A DNA stretch of 64,000 nt from Trichoplax adhaerens. Taxonomy: Eukaryota; Placozoa; Uniplacotomia; Trichoplacea; Trichoplacidae. Position 1 is the stretch's first letter; every line of letters starts with the position of its first letter. Made by a program: the position numbers and the translations under genes. The notes beneath the pieces were generated by a model. The model saw only the letters and a list, made by a program, of their open reading frames with translations. It did no database searches and was not told the DNA's origin. Below, piece after piece: positions 24,966 to 37,100 of the stretch. Location of the stretch: assembly GCF_000150275.1 (NCBI RefSeq), contig NW_002060960.1:579316-643315 (forward strand). Direction: 5' to 3'.

Positions 24966-27824
24966 GTAAGACTCGTTCATTGATCGTTGAATGTACACTA
25001 GTGTAGGATAACATACGGTTAGAGATTAATTAGATGCGTAATGCTGACATTGGACAAAATAGCTAGTTCAATTTCAATATACAACAGTCTGCTGTCGAGG
25101 CATAGGCTCAAAGGGTAGTGTCGAGTGATCTAGTGGGAGGGGAATATCCAAACGCATGTTCTCTACAATCAATTTTCTTTCCATTCCATCAGTACACACA
25201 ACACTGTACGTATGCCACGATAATGAATATTCATAAGTATGCAGCCATTTCTACAGTACAAGTTGAAAGAAGAGAAGGGCAAGTACTTTGTGAAGATAGT
25301 AAAAATACAGTATTGTACCAATGGAGAAAAGCAAGTTCGTCTACTTAGTCTAGTGCCAATTTGGCCCCACTCAATATACAGTACTTTTTCACTTAGCACA
25401 TTGCTAGAAACAAAGGTCATCATTCTGTAGATAGAGTAGTGGACAAGTTGGATTTTACAAAGTAAAGCATGGCGATCATTTCAGGCCGTTTGAAGCGTAA
25501 TGTTGTTGGTATTCACTTGAGTAGATTTACTGTAAACAGAAGGAATGGGACCGCGTGACTTTTGATCTCCGTTCTTGGATAAGTTTCTAAACTTATCTTG
25601 CCCGCAGGGACGCAGTGGGTGGCCAGTGTGCAACCCTGATATAGTGGTAGTGATAGTGCTGAAAAAAGACTTTTTTTATAGAAAGTGTCTTTGGACAGTT
25701 GCCAAGTTTTCTGTACAAACCGTTCAATGCAGTATTGTTTAGATATATATATACGCTAATTATTTAATGGAACGTAGATGATGCTTTTTGGGGGGTTATT
25801 ATTATTTTAATAATATCATTATTAATATACTGCACAGCCAGAGCCTACTAATGTAAAATGCAGCATCATTAAACAATGCTGATGGAAATATTAATTATCG
25901 TCTATAGTCCTTCGCAGTCTGTACTATTGTTGCTAGGGTATGATCAAAAGTCCACAATGAATCCGTCGTTCATAGTTACCCATAGAGAGAAAGGGAAAGG
26001 AGGAACCAACATCCAGTACTGTACAGTCTTGAGTCAAATAGTTTTATTGAGTACCAGTAGGAATGTAAACATGATTAGACGCCAGCTAGAATCGTCTACT
26101 ACTGTATGTTAGTAAATACGTTGCTACAAAGTGGGCCAGCATACGCCAACAATAATATTTAGAATTTACAAGCATTTTTTTTCCATCTTCTACTTTTGCC
26201 AAGTTCTATACGTAATACAGTATTGTCACGACCACAAGTGCTTGAAATACACATGTCGATGAAAAGGTTAAAGTTCGCTACGAGGATCAATTAATGCATT
26301 ACCAAGTCGATGTTTAGTACCGCGGCAGATTGCACTTTACTGACTCTATTTTTAGCCACTGAATTACTGAATGTCGCAAAACACACACATTCTAGTCGTA
26401 CTCTAGTTCAAGCATTTCCTTGCTGTAAAGGTTGATTGCAATTTGATTTACAACTACGGTACGCACTTTTCAAGCAGGTAACCGCATTATGCGTGGATAC
26501 TTTATGTACATCAAGGATAAAATAGTTGTCGCTTAATTGCAATGAGATACGTGTCCTTTGGACATGTTTTACTGTTCATGATTAGTGGATGGCAAGAGTA
26601 GAAAGTAAGCTAAAAGTCACGCCGCCAAAATAGTTTGATCGAAAAACATTGTCAATACTATAACTAGTAGTGAGCGTAAGTTGATTGAAGTTTTTCATCA
26701 CTTTCCGAGAATTATTATCCAATACTATCTAATAATATCCGAAAGTAGCGGTGGTATTTACCATTAGCCAATCACCAGCAGGAATGCGTTACAGAAAGCA
26801 TGTCTGCTATGCAGCTCGGCGCTTCTGTTGTCTTTGTTCAATATCTAAATATTGACTTAAATTTGGGCCATCAGTGATTACGTTGTCCAGCAGAATAGAG
26901 ATGTTATGGCCGCTGTGATACGGATAGGATAGACGTAATATACTGTACTGGCGATTTGTTAGTCTTGATGACTGTGGAGACGGGTATGGAAAGATGCATT
27001 TGGGGTAGTAATGTCTTCAATAACAAATTGGTCATCTTTACCGTAGTAGTATGACATTGACGATAATGAATGCAATTTTAAATCAACTTGGCTACTGTAG
27101 TGTTAGTATATTGAAGTGTACTAATGTCGTATTTAGTGATCCATATTCTTCTATTCATGCTTGACACACATATGATGATACTACTGCATATTTGCTTAGT
27201 TTGCCAAGGTAGTACTGCTATTGCCGTAGACAATATAATGCATATTGTTCTAGCTGGCGTAAATACCATGGTTGCTGCACAAGTAGTGTGCAAGACTACT
27301 GCTAGTGAATTTTTCTTCCATGCTGCTTGACGGCGGTGTAAGTAAGGTGCAGTGCTGTTGTTTGATATTCATCACCAGTAGCTTAGTAAATATGTTTTTA
27401 TCAGTCGTGTCCAATTTTTCAAATGCTTGCATATCCAGTTCAGGAGTAACATTACAGTAATGATGGATAGATATCAAGTGGAATACTGTACTGTACTGTG
27501 GAGATACGCCAACGTTAGTCTGCTTTTATTTAGTGCTTACATCGTACTACCGCTAGAATAATGCTGTTGCAGTCCTGTTGTAGTTTTGCTGAATAAATGG
27601 TGATAGTAACATGTAGATATTTAGACGCGAAAATCGTTATTCGTCTGTATTGGATAAACTGTTGTCAAAAACGCTATTTTTATTTTGATCGATAGCTACT
27701 AGTAAAACGTAATCATAGAGAATGTTATCGTAGGAACCAATAACTCATGTTGTATTGTTTGGATCACGTCTACTTCAACGTCGTATTTTTGTCATATTTT
27801 ATTGTTTTTTTGTTTTATTTATAA
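24966..27824. other. Intergenic or intronic DNA upstream of the first SLC6 gene
   Basis: No recognisable gene. The short frame at 25239-25430 contains the charged stretch LKEEKGKYFVKIVK after an acceptor-like CTACAG at 25255, but has no family match and no clear partner exon. Reading frames on both strands at 27078-27477 also lack family motifs and consistent splicing. Isolated ACTGTACTGTACTGT tracts occur near 27485-27497. Confidence 0.45.
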
Positions 27825-27836
27825 ATTATATATATA
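27825..27836 (+). promoter_or_regulatory. TATA-like element upstream of SLC6 gene A
   Basis: ATTATATATATA about 125 bp before the start codon. In such AT-rich DNA this could be chance. Confidence 0.25.
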
Positions 27837-27960
27837 GTAAATGCTTTTATGTTGTATATACTGTTGCACTCGAATCAAGTCTTCTATTCTAATCGAATTT
27901 TGATCTTGGCGTAGCTATCGTGTTTTCAAGAATTGTCAACCAATAACAAAGTAGTACATC

Positions 27961-30858
27961 ATGGGCTCTCCTGATGATGTAAGTAATCTCAAATGGTATA
28001 CAATACACATTCCAATTGTCTAGCTCTATTCCAACGGCTTTAATTAATAATCATATCCAATTTTAGAATGGCTATAATCATACTGATGAAAAAAGAACCA
28101 AAGAATCCGCTACTGAAGCGGCTGAGGATCGTGGACATTGGGGTCATAAAATGGATTTCATGTTGTCTTGTATCGGTTATGCAGTTGGTCTAGGAAATGT
28201 TTGGCGATTTCCCTATCTGTGTGCCAGTAGTGGTGGAGGTAGGAACTTTCTTGCATCATCAATTTTCAACCCGTTATTGAAAAGTTCAAATCTCTAAGCA
28301 ACTTTTTCTCTTCATTTTATCAAGGTGCATTTTTGATTCCCTACTGTATTATGTTGGTTTTGGTGGGCATTCCTTTATTTATCTTGGAATTGACAATTGG
28401 TCAATACACTCAGGAAGGACCTTTGCAAGTTTGGGAAAACTTATTTCCTGTTTTGAAAGGTGTGTAGGATTGTAATCTTGAAATTGTATTCTAAATGGTA
28501 AGATGCGTGCGTAGTGACAATATCGGATTTCACATTTAAAGGTGTCGGCTATGCAATGTGTGTATGCTCATTTGGAGTTGCAATTTATTACAACGTTATC
28601 ATTGCTTGGTGCTACTACTTCGTATTTGCATCCATGCAAGATCCACTACCTTGGTCAAAATGCAATCAAACGTGGAATGATGCAAAATGCTATGAACGAG
28701 TTCGAATTTGTGATAGCAACGATTCAGTAACTACTGTAGCTACAACTGTTGCTGCTACTGTGACTGGTGCTGCCAAACAGGTCATTCCTTGTGTTTCCAA
28801 TACGACCAAGGTTGAGACACCAAGTGAACAGTACTGGAAGTGAGTATAATTTCAAAATTTGCCTATTGATTGGTATACAAACTAAACTACGAGTATGTTG
28901 ACCTCTCCAAAAAAATTCATTCAGCATTGATGTCAATATCAAATTTTAATATTGATTTTAGTCATCATGTTTTGGAAATTTCCAACGGCATTGGCGAACT
29001 AGGAACAGTACGATGGCATTTGGCGTTGTGTTTGCTCCTAGCTTGGATTGTTATTTATTTCTGCGTATTCAAAGGTGTTAAATCCTCTGGCAAGGTACTA
29101 TAAAACAACTCTTGTAAATGATTTGAGAAATTGTAATAGGTTGTCCAAGTAAATTACTTGGACATATCTTTCTGATCACAGTCGATGGACTAAATTGTGA
29201 ATACCAATATTTTTTACATACTATCTTAGGTTGTATACTTTACCGCTACGTTTCCTTATGTTGTTTTGGTTATTTTACTTATTCGCGGTGTAACCTTGGA
29301 GGGTCATCTGGATGGTATAAGGTTTTATTTAACTCCAGATTGGAGTAAGTTAAGTGATGCGAAAGTGTGGGCCGATGCTACTACACAAATCTTTTTCTCG
29401 CTCAGTGTTGGATTTGGTGGTTTGATCACCATGGCAAGCTACAATCAATTCTACAACAACTGCTTCAGGTTAACTATACTCTAAGTGAAAGTTGACCATA
29501 CTTCAAGTTGATATGCAAGTTTCCAAATTATTTTTAATCCTTTATAATATTCTAACTATAAGTTCTTTGGGTATTTACAGGGATTCTATTACCGTTGCCT
29601 TAATAAACTGCAGTACCAGTTTTTTCGCCGGTTTTGTAATATTTTCCGTTGTTGGATACATGGCACATACTGCTGGAAGACCGGTTGCCGAAGTTGCTGA
29701 TCAAGGTAATAAATTAATGTGTCCTAGTAATGCTTTAGTGTAGTATGGAATAAATTTATACTACCGTAGATTGTCCGGCTAACATCTAACTGTGTAACTG
29801 TACTAATAGTTACCGTTGTTTCTTAAATCTCGATAGGTGTCAGCTTGGCTTTCATAGTTTATCCAGCAGCCGTTGCGGCAATGCCTGTTTCGCAGCTATG
29901 GTCAATAATCTTCTTCTTCATGTTAATTACTTTGGGTATGGATAGCCAGTTTGCGTTTATGGAAACTATTATTACTGCTGCTGTAGATGAGTATCCAAAA
30001 CAGTTGCGTGAAAAAAAATGGTTTATTTGTATTATTGGATGCGGATTTTTGTATCTTCTTGGATTCCCTTGCATTTGTCAGGTACAGATTTATTAGTGTT
30101 TAAATAATTTCGAAGGGATTACAAGAACTAATATCACAATCGTTGATGACTTTTTTAGGGTGGTGCATATGTAGTACAGCTGCTGGATGATTATGTTGCC
30201 GGAATATCTTTACTTTTCCTAGTAATTTGTGAATGTATCGCTTGTGGTTGGGGATACGGTAAGTAATGGAACCTTTTTGTATACTATTGATATTAGTCTG
30301 AACATGTTGTACTTTGAACATTCTTCAGTCAACATTAATAAATGTTTGCATATTGAAACTTTGAAATTCTTCTTACCGATAATAATATATTAGGCAACGG
30401 TCGTATTGGACGTGATCTAAAGCGAATGATCGGATATCAACCATGGTTTTATCATTGGTTTTTATTCTGCTGGAAATACATTTCCCCCGCTACTTTAATG
30501 GTAAGTACATAAATAGATATCTTCTTAATAAATGCACTTCTATTTAAAATTAGATTCAAAGGTTTAATTGTATACTTTTACTTTACAGTTTGTAGTTGTT
30601 TTTAAATTCGTTGATTATGGTCCAATCAAATACGGAACCTACATATTCCCAAAATGGTCAGAAATTATCGCCTGGTTTGTTGCCTTGTGCTCAATGCTGT
30701 GCATTCCTGGAGTCGCAATCTATAAGATTGTAAAGGCCCCAGGCGATACATTTGCAGAAAAATGGCGGGTTGTTTCAACGCCTCGAGATGATAAATATGG
30801 TGATTTAATGGAAAGTGCAATGGAACTTAAATCTCGTGAAATGGATAACGTTGCCTAG
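27961..30858 (+). CDS. SLC6-family Na+/Cl- dependent transporter, paralog A, 11 coding exons
   Basis: Coding exons: 27961-27978, 28067-28238, 28325-28459, 28542-28839, 28962-29094, 29230-29468, 29581-29705, 29837-30081, 30159-30258, 30394-30500, 30589-30858. All junctions are GT..AG and phases close; 1842 nt, 613 aa. The family imports small amino acids or neurotransmitters with Na+ and Cl- through 12 membrane helices (LeuT fold). TM1 reads [16 protein letters not shown]: Gly replaces the Asp of monoamine carriers, so an amino-acid-type substrate is likely. The TM6 motif [21 protein letters not shown] resembles glycine transporters most. Chloride-site residues are present (Gln and Ser of TQIFFS, Asn and Ser of INCSTS in TM7). 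The second extracellular loop has the disulphide pair [10 protein letters not shown], then a long Thr/Ala-rich insert with further N-glycosylation sequons (NDS, NTT). Start: a six-codon first exon with context ATCATGG. A 3' UTR intron follows the stop. Confidence 0.95.
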
Positions 30859-30869
30859 AAAAAATCAAG

Positions 30870-30954
30870 GTATGTTATATATTGCATTATCTTTGCATTT
30901 ATTTGCATCTCAAGATTATTAACCCAAAGTTTTGCATTTTTACTATTAATATAG
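30870..30954 (+). other. Apparent 3' UTR intron of SLC6 gene A
   Basis: Eleven bases past the TAG stop lies a good donor (ATCAAG|GTATGT). A T-rich tract and acceptor (TATTAATATAG|GG) end at 30954, giving an 85-bp intron within the size range of the coding introns. A poly(A) signal follows about 200 bp on. Splicing is inferred from motifs only. Confidence 0.5.
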
Positions 30955-31084
30955 GGCTAAGGATGGCAATTATGATATAATCACTCATATATCGTACACT
31001 TAATTATACGAAAATCTTAAAAAAGATTTTTATGCGTAAGCATAATATATATGTTTATAAATATACCGAGAGTACGTATATACT

Positions 31085-31106
31085 GTGTATGTATGTATGT
31101 ATTTGT
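31085..31106. repeat. Short (GTAT)n tetranucleotide tract
   Basis: Four or so GTAT units in the 3' UTR of SLC6 gene A, between the 3' UTR intron and the poly(A) signal. Confidence 0.7.
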
Positions 31107-31161
31107 GTGAATTAATTCATAAAGATAAATTAAAAATACTCTACTTCAAATACTTTGCCCA

Positions 31162-31167
31162 AATAAA
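31162..31167 (+). terminator. Poly(A) signal AATAAA of SLC6 gene A
   Basis: A consensus AATAAA about 305 bp after the stop codon, or about 220 nt in a transcript with the 3' UTR intron removed. It is the first consensus hexamer after the gene. Confidence 0.45.
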
Positions 31168-34100
31168 ACTTTTTAAATGTTTAAGTTAGCAAATTAGAGT
31201 AATAGCTACCACCTTTAGTGTATGGTTAATATCGCTTAATATAATATTTAATAACCTATATTCGTCAATATCAAGATTGTTCCCGATGGTGATATTGTAC
31301 GGACTTTGAAAATTGTCGCATGGTTTACACAGTTAATTATATATTAATTGCCTATACTTCTGTTATCGACACATAACGCTGTAATAAAGTCTCGCCAGTC
31401 ATCACTTTGATCTTGATGTGTGTTTTTCGTTGATGAAAATTTTATATATCGATATTCTTGCACGACTTGTATAAAATATTAAAGACAGTAGACTAATGTA
31501 TTGACATTGTATGCATGAAATAAGTAATACTATGTATCCCAACACCGTTGACATCGGCTAATTGACGTTACGAGATCGTGAAGTATTTGGCTGTAGTAAT
31601 TAGTCTGCCTTTCCAAGATGATATTCAACGTTACATTACCTAGCATTTTATCTATTTGATATGTGCACTTTATACAATACTCATGCTTGCAGAATTAGTT
31701 ATTGTATATGAAAATCGATTACATTTAGTTGAAAATTAACTCATATACTATATAATACTACAGACGTTGGCAAATGAATCGTATAATGTATTTATTCTAA
31801 ATATTCATGTACTGTATATTGGTCACAATACACAAAATTAAGAAATGTAATTGAAACGATAGCAACATGTTGTTACTTTTATAATTTCCAGGATATAGCC
31901 GTACCTGATACTTCGTCTTAGTATTTATCGTTATATGATGTAATCATTTTGCAAAACCTTCATTCTCGTATGTCCTATCCTGCCCGGATAATCTGTACGT
32001 ACGTAAGATTTTAAGATTTATGATCACCTTAACTGAGTAGTTACTACACTAAGTCTTTTTCTAGTAGTCTTTACTAAATCACTCCATGGAATAATGCAGG
32101 TCAATGATTGCTGCGCGTTAAAACTCGATATCATGAGTTTCGATAATAATTACACTTAAATCCCTACGCATTACACGCGTACATTACTCACTTTAACTTC
32201 CAACAAATGATGCAATTATAGTCATGAGAGAGTATTACGTACTATATACAGTATACCACTAGAATATTGATAATGTTTAGTGTTTATGAATTAATTGTGT
32301 GAGCTTTAGCGCTATATAATTTTGGTAGTGAACCTGAAGTTGTTAATTGAAAATGCTACAGTAATAGTATTTAATTTAATTTAAACGTTGATCAGTCTGT
32401 ATTTGTATAAGAAATTAGCCCAATATGACACAAAAATTTGTTTTAGCTGCCATATAGATTGCAACACAGTACAGTACATCGTCGAGTAAAATTACAGTTG
32501 GCAGTTACAGTATAACCAATTACCATAACCAAGTGCTAATTTAGAAATGAATTTACCTCCATTAAAACTAGCTGTTATAATAATCCAGTAGATTATTGTT
32601 CTAAAGCGATATTATCTACAGACATTACATATCATATTATAATGTGGTAAAGTTTTACATCAGCGGAAGATCTCAATCTTTATACTTTGAATTTATAAGA
32701 TATTTCGTCCCCTTGTTCATGATAGCCTGTTGTCACTTTTACAAAATAAAAATGACAACTGTCTTCTAGTGTCAGTAAAATAGAACTCCGGTCAAGCATA
32801 TCGGTGAGTTAATAATACAAAAGTACAAAACAAATTTGGCTGTATAGCCAAGTACTAACAAGATGAGCTATTGGCTTACATCAATGCACTGCTGTACAAG
32901 GATGTATCAGATGAAATTTATTTATCAATTAATGACAGTTGTCGTCAACTATTTATTGCTAGATCGATTTAGAAGATAGTATAAATAAGCATTGTTTAAT
33001 TGCGCACCCTTCCAGGGATATAACACTAAATTCAGTGATTTATAGATCATAAAAAAAGATAGTAATTTGATTGTAAGCTTTCCTAAGTATTTCACTTACA
33101 ATCCTCTTACACGTATGTAGTTAATCTGAAGACACTAACTGCTAGAGTTACCGTACACAATGAATTAAAAAAAAAAAATAATAATTAAGGATAATAGTAG
33201 TAATTTTCAAATATACATACTATGTATTATGTTAATAGGTTTCATTCATTATCTATTAAGCTACAAATTTCAAGTATTTTACGTATTAATGAATAAATAT
33301 CCAGTTTATTGTAGTCTTCTTATGATACAATATCATTAATAGTAGCAATGTTGTTGATATCTATCGTTTAACTGAATTTATAGTTGTTAGGGTATAAATA
33401 TGTTAAGATCACTGGCAGGATCTTGCAGGGAGTTGTTTATGATATTGCGAAACATTATTATAAGCTATTATCTAGAATATAGTCGGCATACTCTACAATC
33501 TGTTTCGGATTAACTATGTCACATTTCAGATACGAGCGTAAATCAATAACGGTAATTATTTACATCCGTACTAGCGAAGTGGCTGAAAATATTTAATAAG
33601 AGAAATAGTCATAACGGCGAATGCATACAGCCCTGACTTACAGGAGATAGACCATTTAAGAACGATGCGAAGGTCAATGAAGTCTTAATTATATATTAAT
33701 TACGAAATAAAACGTCAATAAAGGTATATTCGCCAGGCAATGATACAAGGTATTCTGATAGAATTAATTGAGCTAAAATTAGATGATGAAATGAAAGTAT
33801 ACATTAACTTAAATATTGGATCTAGAAACAGTCTATAGATAACCGATAAATTTGATTAAGAATTCAAGATATTTTATTAAATATTAAACAATGTTATTAC
33901 TGGACTGGACTGAACAAAACAACATTAATAAATTAGCTTTCCGTTTTATTGACGTCAGATCGCTTTAAACTTTAATTGCGTATCAACAAATTGGATTGTA
34001 GACACCTTTACCATTTCAAGTATATGCAAAAATACCCATATTATGTTGTGCCTTGATGGCGTTTTACTACTAAGATTTCTAACGGCTATTCAGTTCCGTA

Positions 34101-37100
34101 CGATAATAGAGTTTGATGGAATAGAATTTCTATACTTGCTTATTTAGAGTATTGTATATCGATCCATAAGCTAAAGTGCTTAGAAACTTGCTCACTTTCG
34201 TGAAAATGTAGCGTATTAGTGGTAGTCATTTGACTGTAAAGTAGGTTCATTATCAATACGATATGCGATGGGAATGAATGAAAGCGATGTGAATGAATGA
34301 TAGGGTATACTGTTTACTTGTCATGGTATTAGAGCTTTTACGACATAGTCTTTAATTATAAAGGTAGATATCTTCTAAAAGTGTTAATGTCGATATAGTT
34401 TGCTTTACGGTAAGTTGTTAACGATTCTACTATTGAAACGATTATATTGACTTAAACAGTATTAGAGTTGTAGCTAATCAATCGTCGATTTGGTAAATTC
34501 CGTATGAATAAGACACAATGTCATTAAAGTAAAATCACTATTTACGATTTCATCAATGTAAAGGTAATAAAAGCTGTTAATAGAAAATATTGTTTATTTC
34601 CCTTCCACATTCTTCCAATTGTTCATTCCCTAAAAATAATAACTAAATTGGGAAGTAATTTAATAATCATTTACTCTTTAGGCTTTCATTTTATTGCGTA
34701 TTAAAAAATTCATCAACACAATTAGCTAACTTAGTCTCATCTAGGGTTCTCTCTCAGCAACCAATATCCGTTAAAAATCAGCAAATGATACAATATAACG
34801 CGAACAAGACGATGACTATGTATCCTATAACCTGCTTATAATTCTACCCTGGAATCTGCTATTATCAAGGGTGATGACTGAATGGAAATTCATCAAGAAC
34901 TAAAATTATAATGTTGATTTGCTAGTCCTATTTGCATTATAGATACTGCAGATGAAGAAAACGCGGCTGTTGCGCTTAAGCTTTCAATCCGTTATTTACT
35001 TCTCGAATACATATCAAATCATCATCACAATTGACTGCTGCTTTGCCGCGTTTTTCTAATATCCTTAACGTTGACGTCATTATTTCTTAACGTCATACCG
35101 ATTGCTGCTCGATCACATGGCACAACTTCTACAGTATATATGTACACAATAACAACGAAAATATTCATATATTAAATCGTGTAAAATTTGCATCCTCACG
35201 ATTGATCAGCAAGTTTCTTAAAACAAAAACAATTCTAATCATGGAATGTGACCGTTGTCATTAAGTTATTGTAATCCCTAAAGAGGTCAAAACTGTAATA
35301 AGCTTGAAGATCAAGCTTTTACTAATCCTATAGAGTAATACGATGCTATAAAGTACTTGAATTTCATGTGTAGAATATAGCAATCCCATTTATCGCCATT
35401 CATGAAAATCCGCAGAAAATGCTCTTGTATGGCTTTCGATACAGTTACGTTTTTGCCGCTAGTTTGAGGCATTTCTTATGATGTTTGAACAGCAATCCAA
35501 GACTTCTTAATTGCCCTTTGAATGACGCAGCAAGGGCTGGGCTTCGCTAAAATGGTTCCTTCATTCCATTGGCACACGTGGTATCAACAATGAAAGTTAC
35601 ACTTGAACAATCACAGATGATATTAATTAAGGTTCTCTTCCTCTTGATAATAATAAACTTGGATAATAGAAAGAATGAGTAATTATTTATAGGTGGGCCT
35701 TTGAATTGTACTGACAAACCGTTACTATTGTTCTCCAACACACAACAAAGCTTTGATCGCCTTAATCTAATTCAAGAAGTACAGTACTGTATGGATGAAT
35801 CAATAACATTACCCATAAATCCATGGGGCAACGTTCCAAGTCCATTAGTAATATTATATTATACGGTATAATTGAACCCAGGTGAAATGGCTTGTGGGAT
35901 ACGTTCCTTTGTTGAGATAAATGGAATTATCACGTGGATGATCGATGCTGATAGGTTAGGAGAGACGTTATTGTTGTAGTCACGTTATCCTTGCAGAAAT
36001 CATTAAGCTAATTAATAAAATATTTAGGGAAATATTTATTAGCAGGATATTTCAATTACTTTGCTGGATTACTATTTGATACGCAGACAATGTCGGCATT
36101 GCAAGAGAGAATAGTTTGGGATGTCAATGGCAATGAATGATTACTTTTGTTGAAATGTTAATTATTCAATTAGGGTGGGAATAAATGAATAATCGATAAC
36201 TTATCAGTGGCAAAGTAGTGCACATGCGATGGCTAGAGAAGTTTAGTACTCAGGAAAGGCTCGATTTTGACGATATTGTAAATGCGAGATAGATTATTTT
36301 GACGATAGCGTAACTTATCCATAGTAATTACATCCATTTGAGTACTAAAAGAGGATAGTTCAAAAGATCAGATACTTGCTATTGCTTCATTGTACAAAAC
36401 AACATCAGTAATACTGAATATGCGTCCGTTGTAAGGTTAAACTTTTTGAGTTTTGTCCAGTCATTGCTTATGCATAAAGCATTTACATTTCCCTTTGAGC
36501 CTACGTTGTATAGATAGATTAGCTGTAGACACCTTGTCTACCGCTTTAACAAGCAAATCGATGTGGCTTAAAAGCATAAATTGAGGAGATGGCATAAAGC
36601 AATTGTGCCCAAATTTCTTTATTATGCTAAACAATTTATGATTTCCATTAGCATCAAATAAAGCTATAGAAGGTTCTTTTATAGTAGCTTGATTATCATC
36701 CCACTGTATACTGTATCTACGTGCTAGATATAAAGCAAAGATGATAAATTACATAACTTTAGGGTTATCAGGTAGGGAAAACTATCTATAATTAGTTCAT
36801 AGCTATCGCTACCCTAATTTTAAGTAACACCGTAGTATCGCTTCTGAATCATCTTTTTAGCCAAGTGGTAGTCTCCTTTATTCATCAAATCTTGCTTAAT
36901 TGAAATAATAATTAAACTAGATTAGCTATATCTATCTGAAGTTAAGTCGTGCCATGTTGCGTTAAAATTGGCGAAAGTTATAATTAGAGATAATATAATT
37001 GAAAGGTGTGATCTTATTTTATATTTCTAAACGAAATTTATTTGTAGTACATTAAAGAGGCATTTTTGTTGATCTAATGGCCTACGTGAATAATTATGAA

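Noticed and set aside
27078-27477. Open frames on both strands upstream of SLC6 gene A
   Set aside because: Start codons, splice sites and frames do not agree on one model and no family motif is seen; composition is driven by CTACTG/CAGTAG-like low complexity.
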